Of a stretch of 64,000 bases of DNA, positions 6,239 through 17,444 are shown piece after piece. Position 1 is the first letter of the stretch, and each line of letters opens with the position of its first letter. The translations under genes and the position numbers were made by a program. The notes under the pieces are model-generated. The model saw only the letters and a list, made by a program, of their open reading frames with translations. It had not been told where the DNA came from and searched no databases. The DNA comes from Carboxylicivirga linearis (lineage in GTDB: Bacteria > Bacteroidota > Bacteroidia > Bacteroidales > Marinilabiliaceae): positions 1 through 64,000 of the forward strand of contig NZ_JAGUCO010000005.1 in the NCBI RefSeq assembly GCF_018271995.1, given 5' to 3'.

Positions 6239-8284
6239 ATGAAAAACTTTATACTATTTCTCTTCTTCATAATGGTAAATAAGATGAGTTTTGGTCAAGT
6301 CAAGTACTCAAATTCATTTATTGATGTAAATATCGAAGCCTCATTGGAGCTCTTTGGTACTGGTGATATTTTTATCCCACAAAACGGAAAATACCTTTAT
6401 GCATTTTCTGATTATAAAATTCTTAAATATAATATTGATAGCAATACAGGTTTAGCTACGTCGGTAACCACCTTTCCAGATAAGTTAGGGGATCCAGATT
6501 CCTCTATGGGAACAGCTAAAGTAATTGCCTATACCAGTGATGATAAATATCTATTCATAGCTGATAAGGTTAATAATATGATGAACGTATTTGCCATTGA
6601 TGATAATACAGGAGGCTGTGTTTACATTGAGACGATTTCTAATAGTGGAGAGATAAGTATTAATAGTCCGGAAAGTTTAACCATCAGTAAGGATAATAAA
6701 TACCTGTATTTAATGTCAAATGATGATGATCAAATTACCATTTTTGAAATAAGTGATACCGGTAATCTTGTGCATGTAGGAAATAACAACCACCATTTAT
6801 TATCAGATGTTTCAAGAATTGATGTCACACCAGATAATAAATATATCTATGCAACATCAGCTTTTGGTGACAAAATTTATGTTTATTCATTAAATAACAC
6901 TAATGGTGACTTGAATTATTATAGTCAAATTGCAAGAGATGAAGAATCTGGAATATTAATAGATGGAATCAGAGATATTGCTTTTGATAAAAAAGGATAT
7001 GTATATATAATTACAAGTAATGATGGAACTCTTGTGACCTTTAAATCTAATACAGATTATGGCGACTTAATCCATTATAAAACATTTATAAATGGAGTTA
7101 ATAATGTCATTGGATTAGAGCAACCGATGTCGATTACAATAGATTCAAATCAAGGGGATATTTATGTCAGCTCAGCAAATAATTCACCATATATTAACAG
7201 GTTTTATTGGGATAAAGTAGATAACCTTGTTTATTCAAGACAATATTCTGAGGATGTGTCTGAATATTACATTTCTGATATTAAAATATCAAATGATTCA
7301 AGGTTTTTATATGGAGGAATGTATAGTAATACAATATGCTCTTTTTTTGAACTCGGAGCCTTTTTAAATGTGGGTGAAGATATAGGGGCTTGCGATGGAG
7401 ATACAGTTCGGGTTTCGCCTGATCTTATTTTTGACAATTATCACTGGTCTGATGGAAGCAAAGATTCTTCATTGCTTGTAACTGAATCAACTCAAGTATA
7501 TCTTGATGTTACAGACGAATTTGGTAGAATGGGAACAGATACTATTACTGTAACCTTTCATGAAATACCAGAAATAGAACTTGGTAACGATACTATTCTT
7601 TATTATTCCGATACATTAAGCATAGAAATTGACGATATATATACTTCGTATTTGTGGAATACAAATGAAACGAGTTATCAAACAGATATTGCGGCTGACT
7701 TAACTAAAGAAGATACTATTGTTTCGGTGATTGTTACGAATGAATATGGTTGTTGGGCAAGTGATTCAATTAATATAGATTTTACTTATCCTGAAATTAA
7801 TTTAGGCAGTGATACAACCATTTATGTGGGTGATACTATTGTTCTTAGTATTGAAGATATTTATGAAAGTTATTTATGGAGTACGGGAGAAACATCCAAT
7901 CAAATATCAATTGTGGCTGACTCAATCCACACAGATACAACTGTATTTGTAAGTGTAGAAGGTGTGTTTAACTGGTATTCTACTGATACCATTGTTATTC
8001 AATACAATATTGATGACGCAATAAATACACTTTCGGAATTCAATAATATTGTATTGTTCCCAAATCCTTTTACCAGCATTCTTAATCTTAGAAATATTGA
8101 TAATGCCAAGATAAGTAGAGTAATGCTGGTTGATGTTACTGGTAAAATCGTATATGTAGATAATAAAGAGATGCGTTCAGATGTGGAATATAACTTTTCC
8201 AATTTAGAGAAAGGTCTCTATTTTATGATAATACATTTACCAAATAAAGTATTGACGTATAGTGTGCTTAAAAAGAGTCAATAA
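6239..8284 (+). CDS. Secreted beta-propeller protein with Ig-like repeats and T9SS sorting domain
   Basis: 681 residues with a signal peptide (MKNFILFLFFIMVNKMSFGQ). Residues ~25-375 form a YncE/lactonase-like propeller with repeated blades such as ISKDNKYLYLMSNDDDQITIF and VTPDNKYIYATSAFGDKIYVY. Then come three similar domains of ~85 residues, each beginning with a V/LG-x-D motif (VGEDIGACDGDTV, LGNDTILYYSDTL, LGSDTTIYVGDTI) and carrying YLWSTGETSN-like strands; these are PKD/Ig-like adhesive repeats. The end (NNIVLFPNPFTSILNLRN ... LEKGLYFMIIHLPN) is a type A sorting domain. It is probably exposed on the cell surface. No catalytic motif is evident; adhesion or ligand binding is likely but unproven. 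Confidence 0.8.
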   Translation: MKNFILFLFFIMVNKMSFGQVKYSNSFIDVNIEASLELFGTGDIFIPQNGKYLYAFSDYKILKYNIDSNTGLATSVTTFPDKLGDPDSSMGTAKVIAYTSDDKYLFIADKVNNMMNVFAIDDNTGGCVYIETISNSGEISINSPESLTISKDNKYLYLMSNDDDQITIFEISDTGNLVHVGNNNHHLLSDVSRIDVTPDNKYIYATSAFGDKIYVYSLNNTNGDLNYYSQIARDEESGILIDGIRDIAFDKKGYVYIITSNDGTLVTFKSNTDYGDLIHYKTFINGVNNVIGLEQPMSITIDSNQGDIYVSSANNSPYINRFYWDKVDNLVYSRQYSEDVSEYYISDIKISNDSRFLYGGMYSNTICSFFELGAFLNVGEDIGACDGDTVRVSPDLIFDNYHWSDGSKDSSLLVTESTQVYLDVTDEFGRMGTDTITVTFHEIPEIELGNDTILYYSDTLSIEIDDIYTSYLWNTNETSYQTDIAADLTKEDTIVSVIVTNEYGCWASDSINIDFTYPEINLGSDTTIYVGDTIVLSIEDIYESYLWSTGETSNQISIVADSIHTDTTVFVSVEGVFNWYSTDTIVIQYNIDDAINTLSEFNNIVLFPNPFTSILNLRNIDNAKISRVMLVDVTGKIVYVDNKEMRSDVEYNFSNLEKGLYFMIIHLPNKVLTYSVLKKSQ

Positions 8285-8769
8285 TTTTTATCTAACATAT
8301 AATATTGATTGAGATATGACTGGTTTTACTAATTAGTAATTGCAATTTCTTTCATTCCACCACCTGAGACAATGGATTAATTAATTCTTAGCTGTGATTT
8401 TAATAATGGTTACAATACCAATTATTTATTCATTTAGATTGCATAAAAAAATCTTCAAGAAAATAAATTGATTGAGGTTCTACATCAATTTCAAACTTAC
8501 ATTATTTAAGAACTTCAATATACAAAACTAAAATATGTGTTAATACGCATAAGTTTTTTATATTTATATCCGTATTGCTATTATTCTCAATTCTTTTATT
8601 GCATTAAGTGCTTCAATATTATTACATATTCATAGTTGGTTTTTTAATTGCCACTTATTACCAGAATTGATTAGATATAATTGTAATTGTTTATGGATTA
8701 GTAACATAAACGCTATTTAAATAGCCATTAATTTTATCAGAAAACATTATAAATCTTTTAAAAAATCTA
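8285..8769. other. AT-rich intergenic interval with no visible gene
   Basis: 485 bp of very AT-rich sequence. All frames are broken by stops, and I recognise no RNA gene, repeat or strong terminator. It probably holds the promoter of the small membrane protein that starts at 8770. Confidence 0.4.
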
Positions 8770-9156
8770 ATGAATACAAATCAATCTTTTAACCTGAGTG
8801 CCGACATATTTGGAAGTTTACCAGCCATTTTTATGAAATTGGTTTTCGTTATTATAACTGTGTATGTTATTATGATGATTTTAAATTTTCTGCGCGACAA
8901 GTTTATACATAAAGAATCAACAAAAAAAGAAGATCATATCGATAACCTTTTAATTCTTCTCAGTAAGATATTTTTAATATCTGGCTTTGGGTTTATAATA
9001 GCTAATACAGTTAAATTATTTTTACAACAGGCAACCACCAGAGGAAATATTCAAAAAGGGGAGTGGAATGACCTGACCTTTGGTATTATTATAATTTTTA
9101 TAAGTATTGCTCTTAATGCTGGTCGTAAAGTGTTGGTAAGGAAAAGGACGGAGTAA
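8770..9156 (+). CDS. Small three-span membrane protein
   Basis: 128 residues with three hydrophobic segments: ~20-42 (AIFMKLVFVIITVYVIMMIL), ~62-82 (LLSKIFLISGFGFIIANTV) and ~103-120 (FGIIIIFISIALNAG). A basic loop (HKESTKKED) follows the first span and a basic tail (RKVLVRKRTE) ends the protein. I recognise no family. The POT transporter gene starts 71 bp downstream in the same direction, so the two may share a transcript, but nothing else links them. Confidence 0.55.
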   Translation: MNTNQSFNLSADIFGSLPAIFMKLVFVIITVYVIMMILNFLRDKFIHKESTKKEDHIDNLLILLSKIFLISGFGFIIANTVKLFLQQATTRGNIQKGEWNDLTFGIIIIFISIALNAGRKVLVRKRTE

Positions 9157-9227
9157 ATGGTATTATTTCTTTCAAATAATAAACAATAATATTCATGCTT
9201 AAAAGGATTCAACCAACAGAATAACAA

Positions 9228-10442
9228 ATGAGAAAGATAAGTCACCAAAAACACAACAAAGAAACTTTTTATTTCAGTATGTCAAGGATGCTTGAAAGAG
9301 TATCATTCTATGGCTTAAGAGCGCTGATAGTTTTGTACATGACTGGAGAAATTCTACGAATGGATAGCAACGAATCTACGGGGATTTATAGTTGGTTTAT
9401 TGGTTCAATATTAATAAGTCAGGTTGTAGGTGCTTTATTAGGAGATTTATTGATAGGAAATAAGAAAGCCATTTATATAGGTGGAGTAATACAAGCCATA
9501 GGAGCACTTAGTTTATGCATTCCTTCAATAATCGGATTGTATCTTGGGTTATTTTTGATTGTTGTTGGAGGCGGATTATATACACCTAATATAATATCCA
9601 ACTTTGGAAAGTCATATTTGAATAAACCCAAGTTGTTAGATGCCGGTTTTACACTCTTTTATTTAGTAGTGAATTTTGGCTCTATGCTGGGTTTAGCACT
9701 CATTCCATTAGTGGTAGGACAATGGGGCTATCAGATTGGGTTTGCACTTACAGGTATTTTAATGTTGTTATCATTAGTTCCTATACGCTATACCAATAAA
9801 TATGATGTCAAAGATTTTCAAAGATCGATTTCTCCAATAGGGAGAAGAATTTTAAACATTGTTATTGCCTTACTGGCTGTTGGCTTGTTTTGGGGAACTT
9901 TTGAAATTTCCAATATAAGAATCTATCAGATACAAATACATTTAAGCGAAATACCAACCCTAAATATAACTAATCTTTGGTGGCAAACTATTAATTCAAT
10001 GTCTGTTACGGTGTTTGCATTGATTGCCATTGTTTTATGGACTTATGTCTATAATTGTCAACTTTTTAAATTGGCCATAGGATTTATTTTAGGTTCCATA
10101 GCATTTGCCATTTTACTTCTTATTCCTGAAGTACCTACACAACAACATGCAATCATTTATTTAATATCTTTGTTATTATTAAGTGCCTCTGAAATTCATA
10201 TAGCACCAATTATTCATTCAATTCTTACAAAATATTCCAATCCAAAATATTTAGCCACTTTTATTAGTTTGGCATTTTTACCAACAAAACTGTTTGCTAT
10301 TCTTTTCGGTATGTTCAATCACAAATTTGTGGATCAATCCATATTGGGTTTAAAAATAGGAATGGGAGTTATGATTGGAATAGGTTTTGGATTAATTGTC
10401 TATTTGATCTATACCAGAAGAATAAATAGCAGTGAAGAATAG
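9228..10442 (+). CDS. POT/PTR2-family proton-dependent oligopeptide transporter-like protein
   Basis: 404-residue polytopic inner-membrane protein with about 12 hydrophobic segments. The N-terminus (MLERVSFYGLRALIVLYMTG) carries the ExERxxYYG-like signature region of the POT branch of the major facilitator superfamily, followed by GALLGDLLIGNKKAIYIGG, the usual motif after the second span. Members import di- and tripeptides with protons. At 404 residues it is shorter than the common 450-500, and the central loop is reduced, so the exact substrate is uncertain. An alpha/beta hydrolase of the X-Pro dipeptidyl peptidase superfamily follows 227 bp downstream, which would suit peptide use. Confidence 0.75.
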   Translation: MRKISHQKHNKETFYFSMSRMLERVSFYGLRALIVLYMTGEILRMDSNESTGIYSWFIGSILISQVVGALLGDLLIGNKKAIYIGGVIQAIGALSLCIPSIIGLYLGLFLIVVGGGLYTPNIISNFGKSYLNKPKLLDAGFTLFYLVVNFGSMLGLALIPLVVGQWGYQIGFALTGILMLLSLVPIRYTNKYDVKDFQRSISPIGRRILNIVIALLAVGLFWGTFEISNIRIYQIQIHLSEIPTLNITNLWWQTINSMSVTVFALIAIVLWTYVYNCQLFKLAIGFILGSIAFAILLLIPEVPTQQHAIIYLISLLLLSASEIHIAPIIHSILTKYSNPKYLATFISLAFLPTKLFAILFGMFNHKFVDQSILGLKIGMGVMIGIGFGLIVYLIYTRRINSSEE

Positions 10443-10669
10443 CTAAGGCTGAAACTAAATTACAAGGAATGAATTAAAGCCTCAGTTGCTTTAGTAATTA
10501 TAAAATTTCGCCGTAAATAGTAATTTCTACATCTTTGGAAACAATACCAAGGTATGCTGTGTTTCTGTTATTTGTTTGATAACTACCGGTTACGTAATCG
10601 CGTAATCAAATTATAATAAAACAACAGACATACCTGTGTCTTTAACCCATTTAGAAAAAGATTATTACA

Positions 10670-12613
10670 ATGACAAAAGTACTTAAGTTACTCATTAGTC
10701 TGTTACATTCAATTAAAACAACCCTGATGGGAAGTGTTAATCGTGTATCAACAAGATCAATAGTATTGGTAGGGTTGATTATATTGAGCTCATTAGCTAA
10801 CGGAGCCAATCACGATACTGAATATTTGCTAGCAAATTACACCAAAACAGAAGTGGAAATTCCCATGCGCGATGGAGTAAAGCTGTTTGCTGTTATTTAT
10901 GCTCCCAAAGACCAATCGGTTAGCTATCCTATTTTGTATAATAGAACACCGTACAATGTGGCCCCTTATGGTGATGAATATGGTTTTAACTTTCGAAGAG
11001 GCTTATTTCCGGAGTTTCTGCGCGAAGGATTTATATTCGTATTTCAGGATGTACGTGGTCGTTTTATGTCAGAAGGCAAATACCAGCACATGACTCCTTT
11101 TGTAGCCAATAAAACAAAAAGTACCGATGTAGATGAAAGTTCCGATGCTTATGATACGGTTGACTGGCTGATTAAGAATGTTGATAATAACAATGGACGA
11201 GTGGGAATGTGGGGTATTTCCTATCCGGGCTATTATACCTCATGCGCAGCTATTGATGCTCATCCTGCACTAAAATGTGTTTCTCCACAGGCTCCTATTT
11301 CCGATTGGTTTTATGATGATCCGCATCATCATGGTGCCTTTTTTCTATTAAATATGGGATTTTTTGGAGCTATGGATGTTCCAAGGAAACACCCTTACCA
11401 AGATTGGATTAAACCATACGACTGGAAAAATCCTGATTCTTATGATTTCTTTATGAAGTTGGGGCCTTTATCCAACGTAAAAAACAACTATTTTGGTGAT
11501 AGTATTACTTTCTGGAATAAACTGGCAGAGCACCCTAATTACGACCAGTTCTGGCAAGACAGGAATATTCTTCCTCACCTGAAAAATATTAAACCGGCTG
11601 TTCTGGTTGTGGGTGGTTGGTATGATGCAGAAGATTTGTATGGAACTTTCAATACCTATGAAGCCATTCAAAAGAATTCACCCAAAGGTGATAAGCGAAT
11701 AGTGATTGGCCCCTGGATTCATGGGGGATGGGCTCGTACCGATGGTGATTATCTGGGCAATGTATCGTTTGATCAGAAGACATCACTTTATTACCGTCAC
11801 CAAATTGAATTGCCTTTTTTTAGATATTATCTGAAGGATCAGGGGACTATGGATCTGGCTCAGGCAACCCTGTTTATGACCGGCAAAAACGAATGGAGAA
11901 AGTTTGAGCAATGGCCACCCAAAGAACTGGAAGAAACAAAATTGTATTTGCACGACCAGAGTAAGCTGTCATTTGATGCTTTGTCTGGAGCTGAACAACC
12001 TTTTGATGAATTTGTAAGTGATCCGTCTAAACCCGTTCCTTACACCGAAGAGACAGCATTTGACATGACCAAAGAATATATGACCGACGATCAGCGTTTT
12101 GCAGGCCGTCGTCCTGATGTGTTGGTCTTCGAAACCGAAGTGTTGGAAGATGAAGTGATATTGGCCGGTCCGCTAATGGCTCATTTAAAGGTTTCAACCA
12201 CCGGAACGGATGCTGATTGGGTTGTTAAATTAATTGATGTTTATCCATCGGATGCTGAAGATAATCCACATACCCGCGAAGGTTTAAAAATGGCAGGTTA
12301 TCAGCAAATGGTGCGGAGCGAAGTCATACGCGGCCGTTTCCGTAATAGCTATGAATTTCCCGAACCTTTTACACCTGGTAAAGTGGAAGATGTCAATCTT
12401 GAACTTCAGGATGTATTGCACTGCTTTAAAAAAGGACATAAGATTATGATTCAAATACAAAGCACCTGGTTTCCCTTGGTTGACCGTAATCCTCAAAAAT
12501 ATGTGGATAATATTTTTGATGCCGGGCCTGAAGACTTTATTAAAGCTACACATAGGGTTTATCATTCAAAGAAAAATCAATCTTTTATAGAAGTTAGTCT
12601 GTTGAAGGAATAG
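10670..12613 (+). CDS. CocE/NonD family hydrolase (X-Pro dipeptidyl-peptidase superfamily, S15-like)
   Basis: 647 residues. A hydrophobic segment near residues 30-45 probably acts as a signal anchor or late signal peptide. The alpha/beta-hydrolase core has the nucleophile elbow WGISYPG with Ser184, an acid at Asp319 (GGWYDAED) and a base at His351 (GPWIHGGW), the triad order of the CocE/S15 family. The C-terminal ~200 residues (EVILAGPLMAHLKVSTTGTD ...) are the jelly-roll domain of the family. Members hydrolyse esters, amides or X-Pro peptides; the substrate here is unknown. A periplasmic location is likely. The usual family length is 550-650, so it is full length. It is separate from katG by 235 bp. 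Confidence 0.85.
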   Translation: MTKVLKLLISLLHSIKTTLMGSVNRVSTRSIVLVGLIILSSLANGANHDTEYLLANYTKTEVEIPMRDGVKLFAVIYAPKDQSVSYPILYNRTPYNVAPYGDEYGFNFRRGLFPEFLREGFIFVFQDVRGRFMSEGKYQHMTPFVANKTKSTDVDESSDAYDTVDWLIKNVDNNNGRVGMWGISYPGYYTSCAAIDAHPALKCVSPQAPISDWFYDDPHHHGAFFLLNMGFFGAMDVPRKHPYQDWIKPYDWKNPDSYDFFMKLGPLSNVKNNYFGDSITFWNKLAEHPNYDQFWQDRNILPHLKNIKPAVLVVGGWYDAEDLYGTFNTYEAIQKNSPKGDKRIVIGPWIHGGWARTDGDYLGNVSFDQKTSLYYRHQIELPFFRYYLKDQGTMDLAQATLFMTGKNEWRKFEQWPPKELEETKLYLHDQSKLSFDALSGAEQPFDEFVSDPSKPVPYTEETAFDMTKEYMTDDQRFAGRRPDVLVFETEVLEDEVILAGPLMAHLKVSTTGTDADWVVKLIDVYPSDAEDNPHTREGLKMAGYQQMVRSEVIRGRFRNSYEFPEPFTPGKVEDVNLELQDVLHCFKKGHKIMIQIQSTWFPLVDRNPQKYVDNIFDAGPEDFIKATHRVYHSKKNQSFIEVSLLKE

Positions 12614-12750
12614 CAATGTTGAAAAGTTATAGGTTAGGCAGAATAATGACTTCGTATGATTAATATTTGCATTATTTATATATTATTTTGGATCTGATTT
12701 TAATAATGTCGTAAATAAAATACAGTGTTAATCCTTGTTTCAGGATATCA

Positions 12751-12758
12751 TAAATTTG
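12751..12758 (+). promoter_or_regulatory. Candidate -7 element upstream of katG
   Basis: TAAATTTG matches the Bacteroidota -7 consensus TAnnTTTG exactly. It lies about 90 bp before the katG start. No clear -33 TTTG is seen at the right spacing. Confidence 0.35.
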
Positions 12759-12836
12759 AGTGATGTAAGTATCGATATTTTCTATTTTCTAAATGTATCG
12801 TCGTTCCGTATCTTTATTTAAAAGATTGAATATTAA

Positions 12837-15023
<2,187 letters not shown>

Positions 15024-15039
15024 AACTTACATCAGAAGA

Positions 15040-15066
15040 AAAGCCCGGTTTTTTTCCGGGCTTTTG
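15040..15066. terminator. Bidirectional terminator between katG and the pectin methylesterase gene
   Basis: A 9-bp perfect GC-rich stem aaagcccgg/ccgggcttt with a T7 loop and flanking A/T runs on both sides. It sits 16 bp after the katG stop and 30 bp past the end of the convergent gene, so it can serve both strands. Confidence 0.9.
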
Positions 15067-15095
15067 TTGTTTTATAGAGAATAAAGTTATGGCTT

Positions 15096-16379
15096 TTATT
15101 TCATTTTTACGATTTCCATGTATTTACTATTAGAAATCGAAATAGAGTCACTTTTACTATAGACCCTTTCGTTGGCGCTCGCAATATTTCCCCAAATTCT
15201 ACCATTTACCAAAGTAAATGATTCTTTAAAGTCGTCTTTACTAAGAGCTTGATCAGATTTAAGCTCCAGTATATCTCTTCCTTTTCCTTGAATCAATGAT
15301 AATGTTTTACCAGTAGCAGTTGCTATTTTAAGATCGGAGTTTACTCCAACTGATTCTTTGAAATAAATTAAGACGGTATGAAAATCTTCTTTTAATGTTA
15401 TTTCTCTTATTTGTGGCAATTCCTTCATTTCAGGATCCCATTGTTCATTAAAAGTCCATCTGGCAGTCATATCATTAGCCGTAACTTTAAATATTCCAAA
15501 TTGAAAATTATCATTAAACCAGTTATATTGAAAGCCATCTCCTTTGCAACCAGAGAAGTAATATCGGTCTTTCCAGAAATAGGGACGAGTTTTCTCAGGT
15601 CTGTCAGGGTAACTTACAAAATAGATAGGTTTCTTAGACATCCCTTTGCCAAAGGTGCAGTCAATTAAAAAAAAGGCTGCTTCGTAATGATGCCGTCCTA
15701 GTTGCCACCCCTCAACGCCGGTAAAGGAGCAATTCTTTAACACAAACTTTTTATTCTTATCATCTACTCCGGCATGCCATAGTGTAGCCGTTTTCTTTAA
15801 CTGATGAAACTCAGAATTTTTGATGTAGCACCACCCTCGCGGACAAACAAAATCGACGCAACCCTCAAAATAACAGTTGGAATGATAATACTTTCCGTGC
15901 TTGTAATTCCATAACGAAACAGTATCTCCTCCTTTGCTTATAACATTGCAATTGGTAATAATGGTGCGTGTTCCTGTTCCCAGAATGGCAAAGGCATGAG
16001 GTCCCACCTCTGGTTGAGTGTTTCTAATAGTCAGATTGTCGAGAATGATATCATCGGCTTCGATATTAATAACAGCCGGACCAATAATATCAGGGTTTTC
16101 AATCCAATGTTCGCGCAGTTGCGCATATTCAATAATGGTACTATCGCGGCTTTCTCCCTGTATGGTAATATAATCCTGTTCAAGACGAATTTTCTCTGTG
16201 TAAACACCATTCTTTACAAATATTACCACGCGTTGATAGCTGTAATAGGGCAGTTGTTTGATGGCTTCAGTTAGAGTGGTATAATCTCCACTACCATCTG
16301 TAGCAACCACTATGTCCTTTTTTTTAGCCCAAAGTTGGATACTTAAGAGTGTTAAGAGGATGGTTAAAAGAAGTTTCAT
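15096..16379 (-). CDS. Pectin methylesterase (CE8)
   Basis: 427 residues with a signal peptide (MKLLLTILLTLLSIQLWAKK). It is a right-handed beta-helix carbohydrate esterase family 8 protein that removes methyl esters from homogalacturonan, making it accessible to lyases. Family marks are GDYTTLTEAI, GVYTEKI, the QDTL-equivalent GGDTVSLW with Asp152, the DFxFG-equivalent CVDFVCPRG with Asp176, and LGRHH with Arg229. These three are the catalytic Asp/Asp/Arg set. The C-terminal ~100 residues after the helix form an extra domain beyond the usual ~320. It lies 5 bp downstream of the rhamnogalacturonan acetylesterase gene and is clearly co-transcribed with it. The expected location is the periplasm. 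Confidence 0.9.
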   Translation of the reverse strand: MKLLLTILLTLLSIQLWAKKKDIVVATDGSGDYTTLTEAIKQLPYYSYQRVVIFVKNGVYTEKIRLEQDYITIQGESRDSTIIEYAQLREHWIENPDIIGPAVINIEADDIILDNLTIRNTQPEVGPHAFAILGTGTRTIITNCNVISKGGDTVSLWNYKHGKYYHSNCYFEGCVDFVCPRGWCYIKNSEFHQLKKTATLWHAGVDDKNKKFVLKNCSFTGVEGWQLGRHHYEAAFFLIDCTFGKGMSKKPIYFVSYPDRPEKTRPYFWKDRYYFSGCKGDGFQYNWFNDNFQFGIFKVTANDMTARWTFNEQWDPEMKELPQIREITLKEDFHTVLIYFKESVGVNSDLKIATATGKTLSLIQGKGRDILELKSDQALSKDDFKESFTLVNGRIWGNIASANERVYSKSDSISISNSKYMEIVKMK

Positions 16380-16384
16380 GTTTC

Positions 16385-17161
16385 TTACTTTTCAATAGTA
16401 ATATCTTTTCGTATTGCTAAGTCAGACTCTTTAATGGCATATGCTGCCAGGCGTGCCATTTCAGTAGCTCCCTTATCATTAAAATGGGTGTTGTCATCCC
16501 TTCCGTTCGGGTAATTCTCCCAAACGCCCGGCTCGGCAATTAAGAACAGTTCTTTTGACTTTTCTTCACCGTATTCAATAATTAGCTCTTCCGATAATTG
16601 GTGCATATCAATTAATGTAGCTTCTTTGTCGCTCGCTGCTTTTCTTGTCATTTCAGGGTATTGTCCATGCGTATCGTAAAATTGTCCGTTTTCATCAAAG
16701 CGGCGGCGCATTACCGGAGTAAGTAAAACCGGAGTTGCTTCTTTAGAGCGGACATCATCAACAAAACCACACAGGTTCGTATAGAAGTCTTCAGGTGAAG
16801 AATATCGGTCTTCTCGTTTCACTTTTTCATCATTATGGCCAAACTGAATAAAAACATAATCACCCGGTTGTAATAGGCCCATTATCGAATCCCAGCGACC
16901 TTCTGTTACAAAGGATTTAGAGCTTCTTCCGTTTTTTGCATGATTGGCAACCGTAACTTTTTCAGAAAGAAAATCCTTTAGGTGTTCGCCCCATCCTGTC
17001 TCAGGTCGTTTATCCGCTTTTTTTTCAGCCATTGTTGAATCGCCGGCAAGATAGATAGTATAAGGCTTGCTTTGGGTGCAACTGAAAACTGTTGTTAATA
17101 GAATAAATGCAATAAAATAAAATAGTTTGTTAATGTTAGTTTGATTTGTGAATGGTATCAT
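16385..17161 (-). CDS. Rhamnogalacturonan acetylesterase-like lipoprotein (CE12, SGNH hydrolase)
   Basis: 258 residues, lipoprotein signal with Cys28 (TTVFSCTQS). SGNH blocks are all present: Ser42 in LAGDSTMA, Gly88 in HAKNGRSS, Asn110 in FGHND, and Asp223/His226 in DDNTHF. The order and the DSTMA/THFND variants are those of carbohydrate esterase family 12, which deacetylates rhamnogalacturonan I or pectin. After the lipid Cys come Thr-Gln-Ser rather than acidic residues, so I expect it to face the periplasm. It forms a two-gene unit with the pectin methylesterase gene: one removes acetyl, the other methyl groups. The promoter should lie in the 283-bp gap before the sensor gene. Confidence 0.88.
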   Translation of the reverse strand: MIPFTNQTNINKLFYFIAFILLTTVFSCTQSKPYTIYLAGDSTMAEKKADKRPETGWGEHLKDFLSEKVTVANHAKNGRSSKSFVTEGRWDSIMGLLQPGDYVFIQFGHNDEKVKREDRYSSPEDFYTNLCGFVDDVRSKEATPVLLTPVMRRRFDENGQFYDTHGQYPEMTRKAASDKEATLIDMHQLSEELIIEYGEEKSKELFLIAEPGVWENYPNGRDDNTHFNDKGATEMARLAAYAIKESDLAIRKDITIEK

Positions 17162-17444
17162 AGTATTTTGATTTATCGTTATTGAGAATTGCTAAAATAA
17201 ATAATGTATGTTGGTTTATTAATTATTCTGGTGAATAAAATTGATTTTCAATAGTCAGTAATACAACGTATTGAGGATGCTTCGCCTTAATTATAACGAT
17301 ATATACCCTATTTAAATAAAGGTATTTATCAGTCTGATTTAATATTATAGTTTACCATCTGGAAGCAATATGAGCTTAACGAACTGTTTGATTTTGCGTA
17401 TTAAGAATTAAAGTGCAGTTCTGTGTTTTGTCACATTTTGTCTC

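Noticed and set aside
6055-6270. 71-codon minus-strand open frame upstream of the propeller gene
   Set aside because: AT-rich, Ile/Tyr/His-rich translation without domain signs, overlapping the next gene's start.
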